From the NCBI RefSeq assembly GCF_002705925.1, contig NZ_NKRE01000001.1, positions 5,768,904 through 5,832,903 on the forward strand: DNA of 64,000 bases, read 5' to 3'. This stretch comes from Mycobacterium ostraviense (GTDB lineage: Bacteria > Actinomycetota > Actinomycetes > Mycobacteriales > Mycobacteriaceae). The notes under the pieces were generated by a model. It did no database searches. It had not been told where the DNA came from and worked only from the letters and a program-made list of their open reading frames with translations. Below, piece after piece: positions 8,901-18,966 of this stretch (the first letter of the stretch is position 1; each line of letters opens with the position of its first letter). The position numbers and the translations under genes were made by a program.

Positions 8901-11294
8901 GTGAGCCCTGAAACCCCGACAGCCGCGACCCTCTCCGACGACGAACTGGCCCGCATCGACGCGTATTGGCGGGCCGCCAACTACCTGTCGGTCGGCCAGA
9001 TCTATCTGCTGGACAACCCGCTGCTGGCTGAGCCGCTGTCGGCCGAGCACGTCAAACCCCGGCTGTTGGGACACTGGGGCACCACACCGGGGCTCAACCT
9101 CGTCTACGCACACTTGAACCGGGTCATCCGCAACCGCGACGCCAACGTCATCTACGTCACCGGTCCCGGGCACGGCGGCCCCGGCCTTGTCGCCAATGCC
9201 TACCTCGAAGGCACCTACAGCGAGGTGTACACCGGCATCGGGGAAGACACCGAAGGACTGCGCCGGCTGTTCCGGCAGTTCTCCTTCCCCGGCGGCATCC
9301 CCAGCCATGTGGCGGCCCAGACCCCGGGGTCTATTCACGAGGGCGGCGAGCTGGGGTATGCGCTGGTGCATGCCTTCGGCGCGGCGTTCGACAATCCCGA
9401 TCTGGTGGTGGCCTGCGTGGTCGGTGACGGCGAGGCCGAAACCGGCCCGCTGGCGGCCAGCTGGCATTCCAACAAGTTCCTCAACCCCGCGATCGACGGG
9501 GCGGTGCTGCCGATCCTGCACCTCAACGGATACAAGATCGCCAATCCGACGGTGCTGGCCCGCATCCCGCCCGACGAGCTGGAATCGCTGTTGCGGGGCT
9601 ACGGATACCGGCCGATCACGGTGTCCGGCGACGACCCGGCCGGCGTGCACCAGCAACTCGCCGCAGCGCTCGATGACGCGTTCGCCGAGATTGCGGCCAT
9701 TCAGCACGCCGCCCGCGCGGGCGAGAATTCCGTGCGGCCGGTGTGGCCGATGATCGTGCTGCGCACCCCCAAGGGCTGGACCGGGCCGAAGGTGGTCGAC
9801 GGCAAGAAGGTCGAGGGCACCTGGCGTTCGCATCAGGTCCCGCTCGCCGACACCCACGACAGCGCCGAGCGGCGCCGGCAGCTTGAAGAGTGGCTGCGCA
9901 GCTACCGGCCCGATGAGCTGTTCGACGACAACGGCACGTTGCGGGCCGAGCTGCGGGCGCTGGCACCGACCGGTGATCGGCGGATGAGCGCCAACCCGCA
10001 CGCCAACGGCGGGCTGCTGCTGCGCGACCTCGATCTTCCCGACTTCCGCGACTACGCGGTGCCGGTGGCACGTCCGGCCTGCGAAACGCACGAGGCCACC
10101 CGGGTGCTCGGTACGTATCTGCGCGACGTGATCCGGCGCAACCCGGATCGGTTCCGGCTGATGGGCCCGGACGAAACCGCGTCGAACCGGCTCAGCGCCG
10201 TGTTCGAGGCGACCGGGCGAACCTGGCTGTCGAAGACCACCGCCGACGACGATCACCTGTCTCCGACAGGCCGGGTGATGGAGGTGCTGTCGGAGCATCT
10301 GTGTCAAGGCTGGCTGGAGGGCTATCTGCTGACCGGCCGCCACGGCATGTTCGACTGCTACGAGGCCTTCGTGCATATCGTCGACTCGATGTTCAACCAG
10401 CACACCAAATGGCTGTCGACCAGCCGGGAACTGCCATGGCGGCGGCCGATCGCGTCGCTGAACTACCTGCTGAGCTCGCATGTATGGCGCCAGGACCACA
10501 ACGGCGCCTCGCATCAAGATCCCGGATTCATCGACCTGGTCGCCAACAAACGACCCGAGGTGGTACGCGTTTACCTGCCGCCCGACGGCAACACATTGTT
10601 GTCGGTGGCCGACCACTGCCTGCGCAGCCGTGACTATGTCAACGTCATCGTCGCCGGCAAGCAACCAGCACTGTCCTACCTCGCCATGGACGAGGCCGTC
10701 GCGCACTGCACTCGCGGGCTCGGCATCTGGCAGTGGGCAAGCACGGCGACCGGTGAGCCCGACGTGGTGCTGGCCTGCGCGGGAGACGTGCCGACGCTGG
10801 AGACCCTGGCAGCCGCGGACATTCTGCGGCGGGAGCTGCCCGGGCTGGGTGTGCGGGTGCTCAACGTCGTCGACATCATGCGGCTGCAGCCGGAGTCCGA
10901 ACACCCACATGGCTTGGCCGACAAGGAATTCGATGCATTGTTTACTCGCGACAAGCCGGTCATCTTCGCCTACCACGGGTATCCGTGGTTGATCCACCGG
11001 CTCGCGTATCGCCGCGCCAATCACCCCCGTATCCATGTCCGCGGGTTCAAGGAACGCGGGACCACGACGACACCGTTCGACATGGTGATGCTCAACGATC
11101 TGGATCGCTTTCACCTGGTCATGGATGTCATCGACCGCGTTGACGGGCTGGCAAGCCGAGCCGCCGTGCTACGTCAGCGGATGGCCGACGCCCGGCTCGC
11201 GGCGCGTCTGCACACCCGTGAGCACGGCGCCGACGACCCCCGGATCGCGGGATGGGCCTGGGAGTCGAACGAGCGGACCGAACGCAGGCAGTGA
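8901..11294 (+). CDS. xfp: Phosphoketolase (xylulose-5-phosphate/fructose-6-phosphate)
   Basis: 797 residues, the normal length for the family. Thiamine diphosphate-dependent phosphoketolases split xylulose 5-phosphate or fructose 6-phosphate with phosphate into acetyl phosphate and glyceraldehyde 3-phosphate or erythrose 4-phosphate. Diagnostic segments are [19 protein letters not shown], the TGPGHGGPG loop, EGGELGY and the ThDP-binding [17 protein letters not shown]. The C-terminal domain has [13 protein letters not shown] and [17 protein letters not shown]. The start is GTG 8901. No acetate kinase or phosphotransacetylase gene is adjacent. I do not recall an xfp gene at this point in H37Rv, so it is a lineage-specific gain or loss. 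Confidence 0.95.
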   Translation: MSPETPTAATLSDDELARIDAYWRAANYLSVGQIYLLDNPLLAEPLSAEHVKPRLLGHWGTTPGLNLVYAHLNRVIRNRDANVIYVTGPGHGGPGLVANAYLEGTYSEVYTGIGEDTEGLRRLFRQFSFPGGIPSHVAAQTPGSIHEGGELGYALVHAFGAAFDNPDLVVACVVGDGEAETGPLAASWHSNKFLNPAIDGAVLPILHLNGYKIANPTVLARIPPDELESLLRGYGYRPITVSGDDPAGVHQQLAAALDDAFAEIAAIQHAARAGENSVRPVWPMIVLRTPKGWTGPKVVDGKKVEGTWRSHQVPLADTHDSAERRRQLEEWLRSYRPDELFDDNGTLRAELRALAPTGDRRMSANPHANGGLLLRDLDLPDFRDYAVPVARPACETHEATRVLGTYLRDVIRRNPDRFRLMGPDETASNRLSAVFEATGRTWLSKTTADDDHLSPTGRVMEVLSEHLCQGWLEGYLLTGRHGMFDCYEAFVHIVDSMFNQHTKWLSTSRELPWRRPIASLNYLLSSHVWRQDHNGASHQDPGFIDLVANKRPEVVRVYLPPDGNTLLSVADHCLRSRDYVNVIVAGKQPALSYLAMDEAVAHCTRGLGIWQWASTATGEPDVVLACAGDVPTLETLAAADILRRELPGLGVRVLNVVDIMRLQPESEHPHGLADKEFDALFTRDKPVIFAYHGYPWLIHRLAYRRANHPRIHVRGFKERGTTTTPFDMVMLNDLDRFHLVMDVIDRVDGLASRAAVLRQRMADARLAARLHTREHGADDPRIAGWAWESNERTERRQ

Positions 11295-11539
11295 CGCCGA
11301 GCGAGACGACCAATTAAACCGACCCGGCGACGTTCGTAATCCATGGCCCTGCCACTGGCCGCGCTGGCCGAAGTGGAGCCCTTGCTCGCCGCCGAGCGGC
11401 CGCGCCCGACTGCTCGGTCCACCGCTTTTCTCTCGACTGGCCATCGCGGCCCGAAACCGGTTACCCAGGAAGCCGACTGACCCGGAACCAGACGATCGCG
11501 CGCCGTGTCTGCCGGCCACCAGCGCTGCAGCGCTAGCCT

Positions 11540-12220
11540 GTGCGGGTGGCGCATGTCTTGTCGGTGAACCTGGCCCGTGCCCGAGTAAACCCTGATCCGC
11601 GCGCATTGTCCAAGGTGACGGGCATCGACAAGGTGGCGGTAACCGAGCCGGTCATGGTCAGAGCGCCGGGCCCGATGCACGGTGGTCTGGGCAGCGGGCT
11701 GGTCGGCGACACCATCGGCAATCAGAAATTCCATGGCGGCGACGACCAGGCCGTTTACGCGTATGCACGAGAAGACCTGGACGGGTGGGAATCTCAACTC
11801 CAGCGCACGCTCAGCAGCGGAATGTTCGGCGAGAATCTGACCACCGTGGGCATCGATGTGACCGGCGCGCGGATCGGTGACCGATGGCACGTCGGCACCG
11901 ACGGCTTGGTGCTGGAAGTATCCGCGCCCCGGACACCGTGCCGGACGTTTTCGGCGTTCCTGGAATTGAGCCATTGGATCAACACCTTCACCCAAGCAGG
12001 GAAACCCGGGGCCTACTTGCGGGTGATCTCGCCCGGAACGGTTCGGGCCGGTGACGCGATCACGATCGACCACCGCCCCGATCATGACGTGACCATCGGC
12101 CTCGTCTTCCGCGCCCGAATGTCGGAACCCGAGCTGCTGCCCCAGCTGTTGGTGGCCGACGCGCTCTCAGCCGAACTTCTGGCCTACGCGCGCCGCAGGC
12201 TGACGTCGAACGGGGGTTGA
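11540..12220 (+). CDS. MOSC-domain protein (Rv1864c-like, YiiM type)
   Basis: 226 residues. The MOSC beta-barrel is recognisable from VNLARARV through FHGGDDQAVYAYAREDLDGW, MFGENLTT and the conserved cysteine loop SAPRTPCRTF (Cys134), where the family binds sulfur or the molybdenum cofactor. YiiM-like members reduce N-hydroxylated compounds with Moco; that activity is an inference from family. The start is GTG 11540 or GTG 11546, with no clear ribosome site to choose. The 245 bases upstream hold no gene I can support. A molybdenum link would fit the nearby modABC operon. Confidence 0.88.
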   Translation: MRVAHVLSVNLARARVNPDPRALSKVTGIDKVAVTEPVMVRAPGPMHGGLGSGLVGDTIGNQKFHGGDDQAVYAYAREDLDGWESQLQRTLSSGMFGENLTTVGIDVTGARIGDRWHVGTDGLVLEVSAPRTPCRTFSAFLELSHWINTFTQAGKPGAYLRVISPGTVRAGDAITIDHRPDHDVTIGLVFRARMSEPELLPQLLVADALSAELLAYARRRLTSNGG

Positions 12221-12325
12221 CCCGCTGCGGCTCCGAGCTGGTTCGATGATCGTGTCGACACGTGGTCCGGTCTGCGCCGCCCGAAGCAAGCGGGCATTCG
12301 GCTGCGCGCAGGTAGACTCGCCACA

Positions 12326-13102
12326 ATGCCTAACCCAGCTCCGGACCAAGCCGCCGTCAGCGCTCAGCCAGACACGCCGGCATTGCTGATGCCGAAACTT
12401 GAGCGGTTGCGGATCCACGTCGATGTCGCCGTCGTCGTCGTGGTGCTGGTGCTGACCAACCTGGTGGCACACTTCACCACGCCGTGGGCCAGCATCGCGA
12501 CCGTCCCGGCTGCCGCCGTCGGTCTGCTGATCCTCCTCCGGTGGCGTGGGCTGGGCTGGACCGAACTGGGTCTGGGTCGTCAGCACTGCAGATCCGGCCT
12601 GGGATATGCGCTGGCTGCCGTGGCCGTGGTGGTGTCGGTGATCGCCGTCGGCGTGCTGGTGCCGGTGACTCGACCGATGTTCCTGAACAACCGCTACGCG
12701 ACGGTCTCGGGCGCGCTGGTCGCCTCGATGCTCGTCATACCGCTGCAAACCGTCATTCCCGAGGAGCTGGCGTTCCGCGGTGTCCTGCACGGCGCCCTCA
12801 ATCGTGCCTGGGGATTTCGCGGCGTCACGATGGTGGGCTCGCTGCTCTTCGGTCTTTGGCATGTCGCGACGTCATTGGGCCTGACCAGCACCAATATCGG
12901 CTTCACTCGATTGTTCGGCGGCGGGATCGTCGGGATGCTGGCCGGGGTGACGTTGGCGGTGTTGGCCACCGGCGCTGCCGGCTTCGTGTTCAGCTGGCTG
13001 CGTCGTCGCAGCGGCAGCCTGATCGCACCGATAGCCCTGCATTGGTCGCTGAACGGGTTGGGCGCGCTGGCCGCCGCTGTGGTCTGGCACCTGAGCACCT
13101 GA
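12326..13102 (+). CDS. CPBP-family intramembrane metalloprotease (Rv1863c-like)
   Basis: 258 residues with about seven hydrophobic segments. The glutamic-type intramembrane protease motifs are all there: EELAFR (Glu146, Glu147, Arg151), a His in FGLWH (His179), and HWSLN (His239, Asn243). In other organisms the family cleaves prenylated or membrane substrates or confers self-immunity to peptides; the target here is unknown. It lies 105 bases after the MOSC gene on the same strand and ends six bases before the convergent adhA stop. Confidence 0.88.
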   Translation: MPNPAPDQAAVSAQPDTPALLMPKLERLRIHVDVAVVVVVLVLTNLVAHFTTPWASIATVPAAAVGLLILLRWRGLGWTELGLGRQHCRSGLGYALAAVAVVVSVIAVGVLVPVTRPMFLNNRYATVSGALVASMLVIPLQTVIPEELAFRGVLHGALNRAWGFRGVTMVGSLLFGLWHVATSLGLTSTNIGFTRLFGGGIVGMLAGVTLAVLATGAAGFVFSWLRRRSGSLIAPIALHWSLNGLGALAAAVVWHLST

Positions 13103-13108
13103 ACCCGG

Positions 13109-14155
13109 TTAGACCAGCAGCACGGCTGCACCCGCGATGCGCCCAGAGCTGAGGTCGCTCAGCGCACGATCGGCTTGTCCCAACGGGTATTCCGGAGTGG
13201 TGACCTGGATGTGATGGTGCGCCGCGAAGTCGAGAAACGCGCGCGCGTCGGCCCGGGTGTTCGATGTGACCGACCGGATCTGGCGCTCCTGGAAGAGGTG
13301 CCGCTGGTAGTTCAGGGCCGGGATATCGCTGAGGTGGATGCCGGCGATCGCCAACGTACCGCCCCGGTCCAGGGCCTCGCAGGCGGGCAGCACCAGGTCG
13401 CCGACCGGAGCGAACAGAATGGCAGCGTCCAGCGGCACCGGGGGCGGGTCGGCGGCGCCCTGGGCGGAGGCGGCGCCGAGGTCGAGCGCCAGCCGGCGCG
13501 CTTGCGCTCCGCGGGTCATCACGTGCACCTCCGCGCCCTGGGCCAGCGCGACCTGCGCGGTGATATGGGCGCTGCCGCCGAAGCCGTAAAGACCCAGCCG
13601 ACCGCCGGGCGGCAGCCCCGCCCGCATCAGTGAGCGGTAGCCGATGATGCCGGCACACAGTAGCGGCGCAAGCTCGCTGTCGCTGTAGCCGCTGGGCAGG
13701 TGGTGCGCGAAAGCCGCTGGAACCGTGGTGAATTCGGCGTATCCGCCGTCGGCGTCCCAGCCGGTGTAGCGCGACTTCGGACACAGATTCTCGTCGCCCC
13801 GCAGGCAGTACTTGCACACCCCGCAGGTGTGGCGTAACCAAGCGATACCGACCCGGTCCCCGACCTGGAACTCGTCGCCGGCGTCGGCGCCCACCTCGAT
13901 GACCTCCCCTACCACCTCGTGTCCGGGAGTCACCCGTTCGCGGTGCACGGGAAGATCGCCCTCGGCGACATGCAGATCGGTGCGGCAGACCCCGCACGCG
14001 TGCACCGCCACCAGCAGGTCAGCCGGCCCGGGCTGCGGCATCTCGGTGCTGACCCGCTCGAGCGGGCGGGTGTCCATCGGGCCGGGCCGGCGTACCTGCC
14101 AGGCGGTCATTGTCGGGGCGGTCACCGCTGCGGACACCACCTCATCATGCCGCAA
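13109..14155 (-). CDS. adhA: Zinc-containing alcohol dehydrogenase
   Basis: 348 residues of the medium-chain dehydrogenase family. Catalytic zinc ligands are in ACGVCRTD (Cys54 or Cys57) and PGHE (His79/Glu80), with a third Cys in [12 protein letters not shown]. The structural zinc is held by Cys111, 114, 117 and 125 ([15 protein letters not shown]). The nucleotide fold is at [11 protein letters not shown]. It oxidises primary alcohols or reduces aldehydes with NAD(P). Start ATG 14155; later in-frame starts exist before [10 protein letters not shown]. It is positional counterpart of Rv1862 and is followed by the small membrane gene on the same strand. Confidence 0.92.
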   Translation of the reverse strand: MRHDEVVSAAVTAPTMTAWQVRRPGPMDTRPLERVSTEMPQPGPADLLVAVHACGVCRTDLHVAEGDLPVHRERVTPGHEVVGEVIEVGADAGDEFQVGDRVGIAWLRHTCGVCKYCLRGDENLCPKSRYTGWDADGGYAEFTTVPAAFAHHLPSGYSDSELAPLLCAGIIGYRSLMRAGLPPGGRLGLYGFGGSAHITAQVALAQGAEVHVMTRGAQARRLALDLGAASAQGAADPPPVPLDAAILFAPVGDLVLPACEALDRGGTLAIAGIHLSDIPALNYQRHLFQERQIRSVTSNTRADARAFLDFAAHHHIQVTTPEYPLGQADRALSDLSSGRIAGAAVLLV

Positions 14156-14185
14156 TCCGCCACCGCGGCAACGGGTTAGCGGCTG

Positions 14186-14485
14186 TTAGCGCTTCTGCGC
14201 CATGCCGACTAGCCAGAGCAGGATCACCGAGCCGAGAATGGCGGTGAACAGCGTGAACCACCACCCCCCGGCCGCGGTGTCGACGAAGAAGCTCAGCAGG
14301 AAGCCGCCGATCAGCGCTCCGACGACGCCGATGACGATGTTCATCAAGATCCCGGATCCCGAGCCTTTGACAATCTTGCCCGCTATCCAGCCCGCGATGG
14401 CACCGATGATGATGTAACCGATCCAGCCGACGCTGGTCAGCGTCGTCGAGCGGGCCAGAAACTCGGTTGCTGCCATGACACCCAT
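14186..14485 (-). CDS. Small GlsB/YeaQ/YmgE-family membrane protein (Rv1861-like)
   Basis: 99 residues with three hydrophobic helices: WIGYIIIGAIAGWIAG, ILMNIVIGVVGALIGGFLL, and WWFTLFTAILGSVILLWLVG. The GAIAGWIAGKI and GVVGALIGG glycine repeats are the hallmark of the transglycosylase-associated (YeaQ/YmgE) family, whose molecular role is unproven and often stress-linked. Start ATG 14485. Ends 30 bases upstream of the adhA start. Confidence 0.88.
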   Translation of the reverse strand: MGVMAATEFLARSTTLTSVGWIGYIIIGAIAGWIAGKIVKGSGSGILMNIVIGVVGALIGGFLLSFFVDTAAGGWWFTLFTAILGSVILLWLVGMAQKR

Positions 14486-14603
14486 CGCGATCTCCTTGTC
14501 ATCACCGGCTCATCACCGGCAAAGCCCAACTCGACTGCTGGACCGTGATCCCGGTATACCCGGTTCGCGCGGCGATGGGAATGGTCGACTTCGCGACTGC
14601 CGG

Positions 14604-15632
14604 TTACGCCGGTTGGGTCCGCTGCGGTGTGGGCGTGAGGGTCGGGGTCACTCCCGCGGCCGGAGCCTGGACCGGTGCGGGAGCGGGCGCCGGCGCGGGC
14701 GCACCAGGTTCCGGCACCGGCTCGCCCGGAGCCGGTGCCGGCGCGGGCGCCGGCAGGGGCGTCCAGGGACGGATCGACTCCGCGAGAACCTTTGCCGCGC
14801 CCTTGTCCACCGGGTTGTTCGAGGTCCCCAGCCACACCACGAACCAGCGCTGCGGAGGCCCGGCATTGGGCGTACTCCCCGCGGGCGTACCGATCACGCC
14901 GGTCCAGATCTGTCCGTTCGGCTTGGCCGGATCGCTGAATTTGACTTCGTAGTACGACGCGCTTCCGGACACCCCGTTGGCGTTGAGCGGAACCGTTTCC
15001 TGGTTGATTCGGGTGCCCGGGTACGGCATGAAGAACTCACCCATGTCCGAGCCCAACCGGACCGCGGCCTTGGGATTGGTGGTTTCGGCGCTGGCGTAAA
15101 GCCGTTGGTCCAGTCGCCCCAACACGATACGAGTGTCGTTGGCGACCGGCGGTGCCTGTCCGGGCATGGGTGGCTCCCCGGTTGCCTTGCTCAGCAGCGC
15201 CGACCCGTAATCGAGATGCGAAGCGTCTGACTCCACCCAGCCCGGCGGCAGGATGAAGCTGAATCCGCCGACTGCGTTGGTGATCGGGGCGGGTTCCGGT
15301 GCATTGGGGTCGGCGACCGGTGGGGGCGGTGCATTGGGGTCGGCCGGCGGCGGTGCCGCATTCGGATCGGCCGGCTGTGCCGCGGGCGTGCTGGTGGTTC
15401 CCGGTGGCGGCGTCGCCGGAGTGGTGGCCGGTGCGGGTGCAGGCGACGCCGCGGTGGTCGAGGGGGGCGCGACCGCTGTGGTGGTGGTGGCCGGCGCGGG
15501 TACCGGCTCCGGGTCGGCGCCGGAGGTCGCCGGCAGCGCGATGGTGAGCGCGCCGGCGCTGCTTACGGTGGCGATCGCCAGCGTTGCCCACAGTCCGTTG
15601 CGACGTCTCGTGTTGGAGTCCACCTGATGCAT
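14604..15632 (-). CDS. apa: Alanine- and proline-rich secreted protein Apa (fibronectin attachment protein, ModD)
   Basis: 342 residues. A signal peptide runs over residues 12-39 (hydrophobic [20 protein letters not shown], then ATSGA before DPEPVPAP), matching the known mature end of mycobacterial Apa. Residues 40-110 are Pro/Ala/Thr rich, the mannosylated region in known homologues. The globular core starts near [17 protein letters not shown], and the tail is again Pro/Ala rich. Known Apa binds fibronectin and C-type lectins at the cell surface. It follows modC after 77 bases on the same strand, the usual modABC-apa order. The Pro/Ala coding repeats make the opposite frames look open. Confidence 0.95.
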   Translation of the reverse strand: MHQVDSNTRRRNGLWATLAIATVSSAGALTIALPATSGADPEPVPAPATTTTAVAPPSTTAASPAPAPATTPATPPPGTTSTPAAQPADPNAAPPPADPNAPPPPVADPNAPEPAPITNAVGGFSFILPPGWVESDASHLDYGSALLSKATGEPPMPGQAPPVANDTRIVLGRLDQRLYASAETTNPKAAVRLGSDMGEFFMPYPGTRINQETVPLNANGVSGSASYYEVKFSDPAKPNGQIWTGVIGTPAGSTPNAGPPQRWFVVWLGTSNNPVDKGAAKVLAESIRPWTPLPAPAPAPAPGEPVPEPGAPAPAPAPAPVQAPAAGVTPTLTPTPQRTQPA

Positions 15633-15709
15633 GGCGACGAACCTACCGTGTTGTCGCCGTGAAGCAAGGATGGCCTGCCGGTGTCGACGCTGTTCGTCAT
15701 CGGCAGCTG

Positions 15710-16807
15710 CTACCGGCGAGCTGCCGGGTGCAGCGCCACTTCATGCGCCTTGATGCTGTACCACACGCGCGTCCCGGGCGTCAGCCGCAACTCCGCCGCG
15801 GCATCGGCGGTGATGCTGGCGGCCAGCCCTGGGGCGCCGTCGGGCTGCTCCGGACCGCGCACCAGGACCCCGGAACCGCGGGTCTGCAACTCCGTCACGG
15901 TCACTTCGACGGTGTTGCGGGGGCTGCCATGCGGCTGTTCCAGGTGCACGGCCACCGCTGTCGGCGCGAACACCGCGACGGCGTCGCGGCCGCTGGTGAG
16001 ATCCTGGGCCGCGATCCCATGCCAAACGGCGCCGCTCGGGCTGTGCAGCGCGCCGTCGGCGCCGAAGGTGCCGCTGACCAGGTTGATGCCCGCGACGCGG
16101 GCCCCGAAATGGCTCCGGGGCGCGGCAAGCACCTCGGCCACCGGACCGATCTCGGAGATCTTCCCGGACTCGACCACCATCACCCGGTCAGCCAGCGCAA
16201 ACACATCCAGCAGGTCGTGGGTTATCAGAACCACGGCGCAGCCGGTGTCGGCAACCACGCCCCGCAGCACCGCCCGTATCGCCGCGGCCGCAGTCACATC
16301 CAGCCCGGTCAGCGGCTCGTCGAGCAGCAGTACATCAGGTTCGGCAGCCAGTGCACGCGCAATGGCCACCCGCTGGGCCTGACCCCCGGATAGCTGCCGC
16401 GGCTTGCGGTCAACGAATTGCGCGGCGTCCACCTCACTCAACCAGCGCAGCGCCGACTCCCTGCGCCGGGAGCGGGCGAACCGGAACATCCCGCGACGGC
16501 TGAGCGGTCCGAATACCACGTTGGCGGCCACGCTCAGGTGCGGAAACAGCAGCGGTTCCTGGAGGAGCAGCCCCACCCGGCGGTCGTGTGTGGCCACCTC
16601 GATCCCGGCCGCGGTGTCGGTCAGCACCCGGTCTCCGACGCGCACCAGACCCATGTCGGGGCGAACCAGCCCGGCAATCACATGAAGTGCGGTGGATTTG
16701 CCGGCACCGTTGGGGCCGAGTATGGCCAGCACCTCCCCCGCCGAAACGACGAATTCCACGTCTAGACCGCGGTCCGTCACGACGGCGTGAAGCTGCAACC
16801 CGCTCAT
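15710..16807 (-). CDS. modC: Molybdate ABC transporter ATP-binding protein
   Basis: 365 residues. Walker A is GPNGAGKST (about residues 31-39), the signature is [15 protein letters not shown], and Walker B is [14 protein letters not shown]-terminal TOBE/molybdate-binding region follows ([19 protein letters not shown]). It powers molybdate import with ModB. Start ATG 16807, giving [10 protein letters not shown], the same opening as I recall for H37Rv ModC. Unusually it is separated from modB by 338 bases, described separately. Confidence 0.95.
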   Translation of the reverse strand: MSGLQLHAVVTDRGLDVEFVVSAGEVLAILGPNGAGKSTALHVIAGLVRPDMGLVRVGDRVLTDTAAGIEVATHDRRVGLLLQEPLLFPHLSVAANVVFGPLSRRGMFRFARSRRRESALRWLSEVDAAQFVDRKPRQLSGGQAQRVAIARALAAEPDVLLLDEPLTGLDVTAAAAIRAVLRGVVADTGCAVVLITHDLLDVFALADRVMVVESGKISEIGPVAEVLAAPRSHFGARVAGINLVSGTFGADGALHSPSGAVWHGIAAQDLTSGRDAVAVFAPTAVAVHLEQPHGSPRNTVEVTVTELQTRGSGVLVRGPEQPDGAPGLAASITADAAAELRLTPGTRVWYSIKAHEVALHPAARR

Positions 16808-17145
16808 GTCCGGCTACCTTGCGTTAGGTGCGTGCTACCCGCCGACTCCCAGAACTGACACTGCGAGCACCGTCAACCCACCGCGCTGCCAGGCATGGCT
16901 CACACCTTAGGCGACGATTTCAATTCCCGGACAGCACGCGAAGCAGCACCCACTGTTCTGTGGGTAGTTTCCCTGGCGTGCCGTAGCAGCTGCGGTTGGT
17001 TAGCTGATCACAGCCCTAGCCTTAGTTTTAAAGTCGTTTTAGGGCCAATGATCGAACTTCGGCAGCGCAATTGCCGCATTCCGCGCCCAACGCCAGGCGA
17101 CCGAAACGGTTCCCACGGCAAGCTCAGGGCCGGTTTACCCGGCCG
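16808..17145 (-). other. 338-base non-coding interval inside the mod operon (between modB and modC)
   Basis: No credible gene in any frame. The interval starts with the hairpin just past the modB stop (17128-17144). It contains an AT-richer patch near 17020-17043 unlike its surroundings, and a second small hairpin at about 16947-16964 (arms ACCCAC and GTGGGT, loop TGTTCT). I could not find a convincing promoter pair before modC. In H37Rv I recall modB and modC as nearly adjacent, so this is an inserted or diverged spacer that could separate modC-apa expression from modAB. Confidence 0.6.
17128..17144 (-). terminator. Hairpin directly after modB
   Basis: Inverted repeat with arms GGCCGG and CCGGCC and a 5-base loop, starting two bases past the modB stop codon. 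No U-run follows, as is common for mycobacterial terminators. It could end or attenuate the modAB transcript or act as a processing/stability stem. Confidence 0.4.
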
Positions 17146-17940
17146 TCACCTGGTGTCCGTCCCGGTCAGCCGTCGGGCACCCAGAGTGAGCACGACCAGC
17201 GCCGCCACCGCTACCAGAAGCAGCGACAATGCCACCGCAGCGTCCGGATCGTTCACCCGCTGCAGGTAGATCTCCAGCGGAAGGGTGCGGGTGACTCCTT
17301 GCCGGGAACCGGCAAACGTCAAGGTTGCGCCGAACTCGCCCAGCGACCGGGCGAATGCCAGCACGGCTCCGGACGCCACGCCAGGCAGCAACAGCGGCAG
17401 GGTGATCCGCCACCAGATCGTGCTCGGCCGGGCTCCGAGTGTGGCAGCGACAACCTCGTAGTCGGCTCCCGCGGTGCGGGCCGCCCCCTCCAGGGATATC
17501 ACCAGGAACGGCAGCGAGACGAAGGTCTGCGCCAGCACCACCGCCGTCGTGCTGAACGCGATCTTGATGCCGGCCGCCTCCAGGTAGTGCCCGATCAAGC
17601 CGAGCCGGCCGAACGCGTACAGCAGCGCGATACCCCCCACCACTGGCGGCAGCACGAGGGGCAGCAGGATCAGCGGCCGCAGCAACCGCACCAGCCGCGC
17701 CCGGCTGCGGGCCAGCACCAGCGCCATCGGCACTCCCAGCAGAACGCACACCATCGTGCTGGCCGCGGCGGTCTTCAGGCTCAGGACCAGTGCTGTCTTT
17801 GAGGAGGTGCTGGCGATCAGCGACCAGAAGTTGGGCCAATCGACTTTGAGGGCAATCGCAATCAGTGGTAGTACCACGAAGAGCGTCCCCGCCGCGGCGG
17901 GGACGTAAACCCAGCGGGGCAGATCGGCGGGCCAGCGCAC
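17146..17940 (-). CDS. modB: Molybdate ABC transporter permease
   Basis: 264 residues with about six membrane helices and the cytoplasmic EAA loop ([19 protein letters not shown], then ITLPLLLPG) that docks on ModC. It forms the membrane channel for molybdate. Length equals that of the H37Rv counterpart Rv1858. Start ATG 17940, nine bases after the modA stop, so modA and modB are co-transcribed. Confidence 0.95.
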   Translation of the reverse strand: MRWPADLPRWVYVPAAAGTLFVVLPLIAIALKVDWPNFWSLIASTSSKTALVLSLKTAAASTMVCVLLGVPMALVLARSRARLVRLLRPLILLPLVLPPVVGGIALLYAFGRLGLIGHYLEAAGIKIAFSTTAVVLAQTFVSLPFLVISLEGAARTAGADYEVVAATLGARPSTIWWRITLPLLLPGVASGAVLAFARSLGEFGATLTFAGSRQGVTRTLPLEIYLQRVNDPDAAVALSLLLVAVAALVVLTLGARRLTGTDTR

Positions 17941-17949
17941 AGCAGCTCG

Positions 17950-18729
17950 TCAGGGCTTGGCAAACCCCGACCGACTCAGGATCTGTCGCCCTGTCTCGGC
18001 CGTTACCAGGGCCACGAACTTCCGCGCCAGCTCAGGCTGGGGCGCCTTTCTCAACACCGCGATGGGATACACGTTCACCGCGCCACTGGCCTCGGGAAAC
18101 CTGACCGTCGCCACTTTGTCGCCGGCGCTCATTGCGTCAGTGACATAGACCAGCCCGGCATCGGCCTGTCCGGTCGCCACCTTGTTGAGAACGTCGGTCA
18201 CGCTGAGTTCTTCGCTGACCGGCCGCAGCTGGATACCGGTGGCGTTCTCGATGCGCCGGGTGGCCGATCCACAAGGCACCGGCTGCTGGCAGATCACCAC
18301 GCTGAGCCCCGGCCCGGCCAGGTCAGCGAATGATCCGATCCGTTTCGGATTTCCCGGCGCGGTGACGATGACCAGCGTGTTGGATGCAAAGTTGGCCGGA
18401 TCTGCGGCCACCAAGCCGGCCTTGACGACGGTGTCCATCTGGGCGGTGTCTGCTGAGGCGAAGACGTCGGCCGTCGCGCCCTGGGTCAGTTGTGTCGCCA
18501 ACTCAGAGGAACCGGCCAAGTCGAAGTCGACTCCAACGCCGGGGTTGTCTTTCCTGAATTGCTCGCCGATCTGAGTGAACGCGGACTTCAGCGATGCCGC
18601 GGCGAACACCACTATCGATCGCGTACCCGGGGCCGGTTGTGCGTGCGAACTACACGCCACCACGCTCGCGACCAGCCCCCAGATCAGCAGCCTCGATACC
18701 CAACCGCCCAGGGCCCCGATCCGGCGCAT
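17950..18729 (-). CDS. modA: Molybdate-binding lipoprotein
   Basis: 259 residues. The N-terminus is a lipoprotein signal (MRRIGALGGWVSRLLIWG, then VASVVAC with the modified Cys in the lipobox VVAC). The mature part follows the ModA pattern VVFAAASLKSAFTQIGEQF, with oxyanion-contacting segments AGSSELATQLTQGA and AGLVYVTDA. It captures molybdate outside the membrane for ModBC. First gene of the operon, divergent from the SDR at 18967; the 237 bases between them hold no other gene. Confidence 0.95.
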   Translation of the reverse strand: MRRIGALGGWVSRLLIWGLVASVVACSSHAQPAPGTRSIVVFAAASLKSAFTQIGEQFRKDNPGVGVDFDLAGSSELATQLTQGATADVFASADTAQMDTVVKAGLVAADPANFASNTLVIVTAPGNPKRIGSFADLAGPGLSVVICQQPVPCGSATRRIENATGIQLRPVSEELSVTDVLNKVATGQADAGLVYVTDAMSAGDKVATVRFPEASGAVNVYPIAVLRKAPQPELARKFVALVTAETGRQILSRSGFAKP

Positions 18730-18966
18730 TGGTCAAACGTAGCAGCCGGAGCCCATCAACCACCGCCGGCCAAAAAAGCGCTCCCGAACAGGCCTCAACA
18801 GTTATGAAACTCGTCTGCGCGTCGTAGCGGCGCGGAGTTTCGCCGAATAGCTACTGTCCAGTAACATGTACCGGGATTGAGGCCACAACATGCCGAGATC
18901 CCAGGCAAGGGTCCTGTGGCGGGCGAACTTCCAAGGTCTGGGTTCAATGGTGAACACGAGGAGGTC

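Noticed and set aside
14604-15632. Large Gly/Ala/Val-rich frames opposite apa (PE_PGRS-like look)
   Set aside because: They mirror the Pro/Ala coding repeats of apa on the other strand and lack PE signatures.
16895-17269. 124-residue plus-strand frame across the modB-modC gap
   Set aside because: No ribosome site and no family features; half of it is antisense to modB.
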